Of a stretch of 64,000 nucleotides of DNA, positions 60,061-64,000 are shown piece by piece; within the stretch, counting starts at the first letter, position 1; the number at the start of each line of letters is the position of its first letter. The notes beneath the pieces were generated by a model. The model searched no databases and was not told where the DNA came from. It saw nothing but the letters and a program-made list of their open reading frames with translations. Origin of the DNA: CAVSUB01 sp963816725 (lineage in GTDB: Bacteria > Acidobacteriota > Vicinamibacteria > Vicinamibacterales > 2-12-FULL-66-21); NCBI GenBank assembly GCA_963816725.1, contig CAWFMC010000018.1, positions 682,001 through 746,000 of the forward strand. The letters run 5' to 3'. Made by a program: the position numbers and the translations under genes.

Positions 60061-60300
60061 GGAACAACCCCGTTCCGGGCGGTTTTCCACAGGCCTGGCG
60101 GAGGACCCCTGCGGATGAACGGTGGACCGCCGCGAGCGCCCGGAATATCCGCCGCACGCCCGCAGAAAAAGGGGCTTCGATCCACGCCCGCGTCCACAGG
60201 CTAAGTTACACATCCTGAAGGAGTAATCGCGTCATTTTGTCTTTTCAACAGCACCTAATTCTTGTTATACTTCTTTGTTCTTGAGATCTCCCTCAACAGT
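60029..60300. other. DnaA boxes and AT-rich stretch in the dnaA-dnaN gap (oriC candidate)
   Basis: A perfect TTATCCACA lies inside the dnaA end at 60029 and a TTTTCCACA at 60083, followed by an AT-rich stretch at about 60228-60300. That is notable in this GC-rich window and could be a DNA-unwinding element. With the cluster at 58503 it makes a bipartite origin possible. GC skew would be needed to choose. Confidence 0.55.
60242..60271 (+). promoter_or_regulatory. Candidate dnaN promoter
   Basis: TTTTCA at 60242 and TATACT at 60266 are separated by 18 bases (4/6 and 5/6). The expected start is about 70 bases before the dnaN ATG. It overlaps the AT-rich origin candidate. Confidence 0.4.
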
Positions 60301-60350
60301 GAAGGGATCCGCGCGCCGCGCTGGCGCCTTCCGCGCGAGGTCATCACCAC

Positions 60351-61469
60351 ATGGAATTGGTCGTCCGTAAGACGGATCTGCTGCGTGAACTGCAGCTGTT
60401 CCAGGGCATCGTCGAGCGCAAGAACACCATCCCGATCCTTGCCAACGTCCTGATCGAAGCGACGGATGGCGAGGTCAAGATGCTCGCGACGGATCTCGAG
60501 GTCGGGCTGCGCAGCCGGTGCGACGCGACCGTCACCAAGCGCGGCACGCTGACGCTGCCCGCGAAGAAGCTCTACGAGATCATCAAGGCGCTGCCGGAGA
60601 CGGACGTGCGGATCGAATCGGACAAGAGCGGCGTCAAGGTCGCGGCCGATCGCTTCGATTCGCGGATGCAGACGCTGCCGCGCGAGGACTTCCCGAGTCT
60701 GCCTGAGGCAACCGGCACGGTCAGCGCGACACTCCCGCGTGACGTGTTGAAGCAGATGGTCGGCAAGACCCAGTTCGCGATCACCGGGGAGGACACGCGC
60801 TACTTCCTGAACGGCGCCCTGTTCATCCTGCGCGGCGATGCGATGAAGCTGGTGTCGACTGACGGGCACCGGCTGGCGCTGGTCTCGGTGCCGCGCACGG
60901 TCGAGGGATCGTCGGCTGCGCCGGACGACGAGGTCCGCGTGATCCTGCCGCGCAAGACGCTGCTGGAGCTCGGGCGGCTGCTGTCCGAAGGGGACGGCGA
61001 CATTCTCTACGAGCGCGGCGAGAACCACCTGTTCTTCAACATCGGCGGGCGGCTGCTGATCTCGCGGATGATCGACGGTCAGTTCCCGGCGTTCGAACGG
61101 GTCATTCCGAAGAGCAACGACAAACGGGTCGAGTTCGATCGCGATCGCCTGACGAGCGCGGTGCGCCGCGTCGCGCTGCTCTCGAACGAGCGGTCCCGCG
61201 CGGTGAAGTTCACGATGGACGGGGGCAAGGTCGAGATTGCGTCGAGCAGCCCGGAATTCGGCGAGGCGAAGGAAGTCCTGATGGTGGACTACACGGACGC
61301 GCCGGTCACGATCTGCTTCAACGCGCAGTACGTCCTCGATTTTCTCGGCGTCGTGGAGACCGATTCCGTGGCCCTCGAGTTCAAGGACGAGATGAGTCAG
61401 GCGGTAATGAAGCCGATCGGCGCGGAGGGCTACGACTACACCTACGTGATCATGCCGATGCGCGTCTGA
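60351..61469 (+). CDS. dnaN: DNA polymerase III beta sliding clamp
   Basis: A 372-residue three-domain clamp. It opens MELVVRKTDLLRELQLFQGI, has LSTDGHRLALV-like KLVSTDGHRLALVSVPRTVE, and ends in YTYVIMPMRV, the conserved end. It is followed by gyrB, with no recF between, although recF usually lies there. Confidence 0.96.
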   Translation: MELVVRKTDLLRELQLFQGIVERKNTIPILANVLIEATDGEVKMLATDLEVGLRSRCDATVTKRGTLTLPAKKLYEIIKALPETDVRIESDKSGVKVAADRFDSRMQTLPREDFPSLPEATGTVSATLPRDVLKQMVGKTQFAITGEDTRYFLNGALFILRGDAMKLVSTDGHRLALVSVPRTVEGSSAAPDDEVRVILPRKTLLELGRLLSEGDGDILYERGENHLFFNIGGRLLISRMIDGQFPAFERVIPKSNDKRVEFDRDRLTSAVRRVALLSNERSRAVKFTMDGGKVEIASSSPEFGEAKEVLMVDYTDAPVTICFNAQYVLDFLGVVETDSVALEFKDEMSQAVMKPIGAEGYDYTYVIMPMRV

Positions 61470-61573
61470 GGTCGCGTCAGCCGGCCGGCAGCCACGTTCA
61501 ATCGCCCGTCGATTCGCGCGATCGACCCGTCACCGCCGCACTCGAGGTGGACGGACACACGCACGCACAATAA

Positions 61574-64000
61574 ATGTCTGAACTAGAACCCCAGCACGAC
61601 CAGCACGACCTGCCGCAGCCGCTCGCATCGGAGCCGGAGACGCAGCACCCGCACCCGCCGTCGGCCAACGGGCAGTCCACGGACACGGACGATTACGGCG
61701 CCGACAAGATCAAGGTCCTCGAGGGCCTCGAAGCGGTACGCAAGCGTCCGGCGATGTACATCGGCTCGACCGGCGCCGCCGGCCTGCATCATCTCGTCTA
61801 CGAAATCGTCGACAACTCGATTGACGAGGCGCTGGCGGGCTATTGCGATCAGGTCAACGTCACGATCCATATCGACCAGTCGATCACGGTGATCGACAAC
61901 GGCCGCGGCATTCCCGTCGATCGCCACAGCAGCGGCAAGTCGGCGGCCGAAGTCGCGCTGACCGTGCTCCACGCCGGCGGCAAGTTCGACAACGACAGTT
62001 ACAAGGTGTCGGGTGGTCTGCACGGGGTTGGCGTGTCGGTCGTCAACGCCCTGTCGGAGAGCCTGGATCTCGAGATCTGGCGCAACGGTCAGGTGTACAC
62101 GCAATCGTACGAGCGCGGCGACCCCAAGGCGGAGCTGGAGGTCACCGGCACGACCAAGAAGCGCGGCACCAAGATCACGTTCAGGCCGGACCCGCAGATC
62201 TTCGAGACCACGGAGTTCAGCTTCGACACGCTGGCGCAGCGCCTGCGTGAGCTCGCGTTCTTGAACGGCGGCGTCACGATCACGATCGACGACGAACGCG
62301 ACGGCAAGAGTCATCACTTCCTCTATGCCGGCGGGATCAGTTCGTTCGTCGAGTACCTGAACCTGAACAAGACACCGGTCAACGACAAGCCGATCCACAT
62401 GCACGGCGAGAAGGACGGCATCGACGTCGAGCTGTCGCTGCAGTGGAACGACAGCTACACCGAGACGGTCTACACCTTCGCCAACAACATCAACACGCAC
62501 GAAGGCGGCACGCACCTCTCCGGGTTCCGCTCGGCGCTGACCCGCACGGTCAACTACTACGCCGGCAAGAACAACCTGGCCAAGGACCTGAAGGACGCCA
62601 ACATCAGCGGCGACGACATCCGCGAGGGTCTCGTCGCGGTGATCAGCGTCAAGATCCCGCGGCCGCAGTTCGAAGGGCAGACCAAGACCAAGCTCGGTAA
62701 CACCGAGGTCAAGGGCATCGTCGAAGGCATCGTCAACGACAAGCTGGGGGCGTTCCTCGAAGAGAATCCGGGGATCGCCAAGCGGGTGATCAACAAGGCG
62801 GTGGACGCCGCGCGGGCGCGTGAAGCGGCGCGGAAAGCGCGCGATCTGGTGCGCCGCAAGGGGGCGCTCGACAGCAGCAGCCTGCCCGGTAAGCTGGCCG
62901 ACTGCCAGGAACGCGATCCCGCGTTGTGCGAAATCTACATCGTCGAAGGGGAGTCGGCCGGCGGGTCGGCGAAGCAGGGGCGCGATCGGAAGTTCCAGGC
63001 CATCCTGCCGATCAAGGGCAAGATCCTCAACGTCGAGAAGGCCCGCTTCGACAAGATGCTCGGGAGCGACGAGATCAAGACGATGATCGCCGCGCTCGGG
63101 TGCGGGATTGGCGTCGAGGACTTCGATCTCGCGAAGCTGCGCTACCACCGCATCATCATCATGACCGACGCGGACGTGGACGGATCCCACATCCGCACCC
63201 TGCTGCTGACGTTCTTCTATCGGCAGATGCGCCTGTTGATCGAGTCGGGGTACGTTTACATCGCGCAGCCGCCGCTGTTCCGCGCCAAGCGCGGCCGCAG
63301 CGAGTTCTTCATCCGCGACGAGCGCGACATGGAGAAGTGGCTGCTGAAGCGCGCCACCGAGTCGCGGGTCCTCGAACTGGAGGACGGCACCCAATTGACC
63401 GGCGTCGATCTCGAAGCGCGGCTCGAACGGCTGATGGCGTATAGGAAGTTCCTGCAGATCGTCGAGCGGCGCGGGCCGTCGCGCGACGTGGTGATCGCAC
63501 TTCTCGATCGCAACGGCCGCGACAAGACGTTCTTCAGCGATCCCGTCAAGCTCCAGGAATTCGCGGACTCGCTGAACAGCCCGACGCGCAGCGCGAGCGT
63601 GCAGCCGGACGAGGAGCACCAGGCGCACAGCGTGGTGATCGATGACCGCAGTGGCGGCTACTCGCGCTATCACCGGGTCGACCTCGACTTCGTCACGACC
63701 AGCGAGTTCCGGGCGCTGGCCAACAGCTACGAAGACGTCAAGAACATCCGCGGATCCATGACGATCCGCACGCACGCATCGGCGGCGGCGACGCCTGAGG
63801 AAGATACCGGTGCGGCCGCCAACGACACCGCCATTGGCGGCGCGCCGCTCGACGAGGCCACCAAACTGGCGGCGGAAGTGAAGACGCCCGATATCAGCTC
63901 GATGCCCAGAGTCACCCCGAAGAAGGACGCCGACGTCAAGATCGACAGCCTCGATGAGTTGGTCGACTTCTTCCTGGCCGCGGGGAAGAAGGGCTTCGAC
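61574..64000 (+). CDS. gyrB: DNA gyrase subunit B (3' end beyond window)
   Basis: 809 residues are visible, open to the window end. The N-terminal GHKL ATPase has EAVRKRPAMYIGSTGAAGLH, IDNGRGIPV and GGLHGVGVSVVNALS. The Toprim domain has IVEGESAGGSAKQGRD and IIIMTDADVDGSHIRTLLL. An inserted segment lies between Toprim and the C-terminal part, as in E. coli GyrB. The C-terminus has not been reached. The N-terminal 40 residues before the ATPase are extra, Pro/His/Gln-rich. Confidence 0.96.
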   Translation, partial: MSELEPQHDQHDLPQPLASEPETQHPHPPSANGQSTDTDDYGADKIKVLEGLEAVRKRPAMYIGSTGAAGLHHLVYEIVDNSIDEALAGYCDQVNVTIHIDQSITVIDNGRGIPVDRHSSGKSAAEVALTVLHAGGKFDNDSYKVSGGLHGVGVSVVNALSESLDLEIWRNGQVYTQSYERGDPKAELEVTGTTKKRGTKITFRPDPQIFETTEFSFDTLAQRLRELAFLNGGVTITIDDERDGKSHHFLYAGGISSFVEYLNLNKTPVNDKPIHMHGEKDGIDVELSLQWNDSYTETVYTFANNINTHEGGTHLSGFRSALTRTVNYYAGKNNLAKDLKDANISGDDIREGLVAVISVKIPRPQFEGQTKTKLGNTEVKGIVEGIVNDKLGAFLEENPGIAKRVINKAVDAARAREAARKARDLVRRKGALDSSSLPGKLADCQERDPALCEIYIVEGESAGGSAKQGRDRKFQAILPIKGKILNVEKARFDKMLGSDEIKTMIAALGCGIGVEDFDLAKLRYHRIIIMTDADVDGSHIRTLLLTFFYRQMRLLIESGYVYIAQPPLFRAKRGRSEFFIRDERDMEKWLLKRATESRVLELEDGTQLTGVDLEARLERLMAYRKFLQIVERRGPSRDVVIALLDRNGRDKTFFSDPVKLQEFADSLNSPTRSASVQPDEEHQAHSVVIDDRSGGYSRYHRVDLDFVTTSEFRALANSYEDVKNIRGSMTIRTHASAAATPEEDTGAAANDTAIGGAPLDEATKLAAEVKTPDISSMPRVTPKKDADVKIDSLDELVDFFLAAGKKGFD

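Noticed and set aside
61583..63775. 730-codon minus-strand frame opposite gyrB
   Set aside because: GyrB on the plus strand is continuous with all motifs; the reverse frame is a shadow.

Overview
The window is a GC-rich bacterial chromosome segment with densely packed genes on both strands. It carries the replication-origin neighbourhood: parB-parA, rsmG, mnmG, mnmE, jag, yidC, yidD, rnpA, rpmH, then dnaA, dnaN and gyrB. The VWFA-related secreted protein, the LPS-type export genes, the outer-membrane proteins and the general gene style suggest a Gram-negative soil member of the Acidobacteriota, perhaps class Vicinamibacteria. That placement is inference from gene content; no rRNA or tRNA gene was seen. 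No phage, insertion sequence, CRISPR array or defence island was seen.

Layout. 1-26 kb: envelope proteins (beta-barrel, OmpA lipoprotein, VWFA protein), a PerM-type permease, two SpoIIE-type phosphatases, an M1 peptidase, a compact NuoG, ankyrin, diacylglycerol-kinase, GAF and PDZ proteins, a FabZ-like dehydratase, a YhaM-like HD exonuclease, an EamA exporter with an Lrp-type regulator, and a hybrid histidine kinase. 25-30 kb: a FliA-like sigma factor, a coupled HTH/stand-alone histidine-kinase-DHp pair, a divergent NtrC-type regulator, and a 565-aa low-complexity protein with four 85-87-residue repeats. 30-38 kb: mfd-surA-dusB-methyltransferase, then heptose adenylyltransferase. 38-47.5 kb: an apparent single-strand run atpF'-F-H-A-G-D-C, a PP2C phosphatase, and wzm/wzt/hldE2. 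F0 subunits a and c are not in the window. 47.6-49 kb: selD. 49-64 kb: partition and origin block.

Main observations. (1) selD is longer than simple ORF calling shows: a GTG start with a strong RBS is followed by an in-frame TGA exactly where the catalytic Cys/Sec sits, with a bacterial-SECIS-like hairpin behind it, so SelD is probably itself a selenoprotein. (2) At least seven intergenic gaps carry degenerate 7-bp tandem repeats. Several are arranged as an array, a short centre and an inverted array, and some centres share a CGCTTCG-like core. They may be one undescribed element family. (3) A perfect parS palindrome lies in the 3' end of rsmG, next to parAB. (4) DnaA-box clusters flank dnaA. 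(5) Three genes (an aminotransferase, a short-chain dehydrogenase and rsmG) are each broken by what looks like one extra base. This points to sequencing indels rather than decay.

Functionally, the right half is housekeeping (replication start, segregation, tRNA modification, membrane insertion, ATP synthesis, transcription-coupled repair). The left half is signalling and envelope maintenance.
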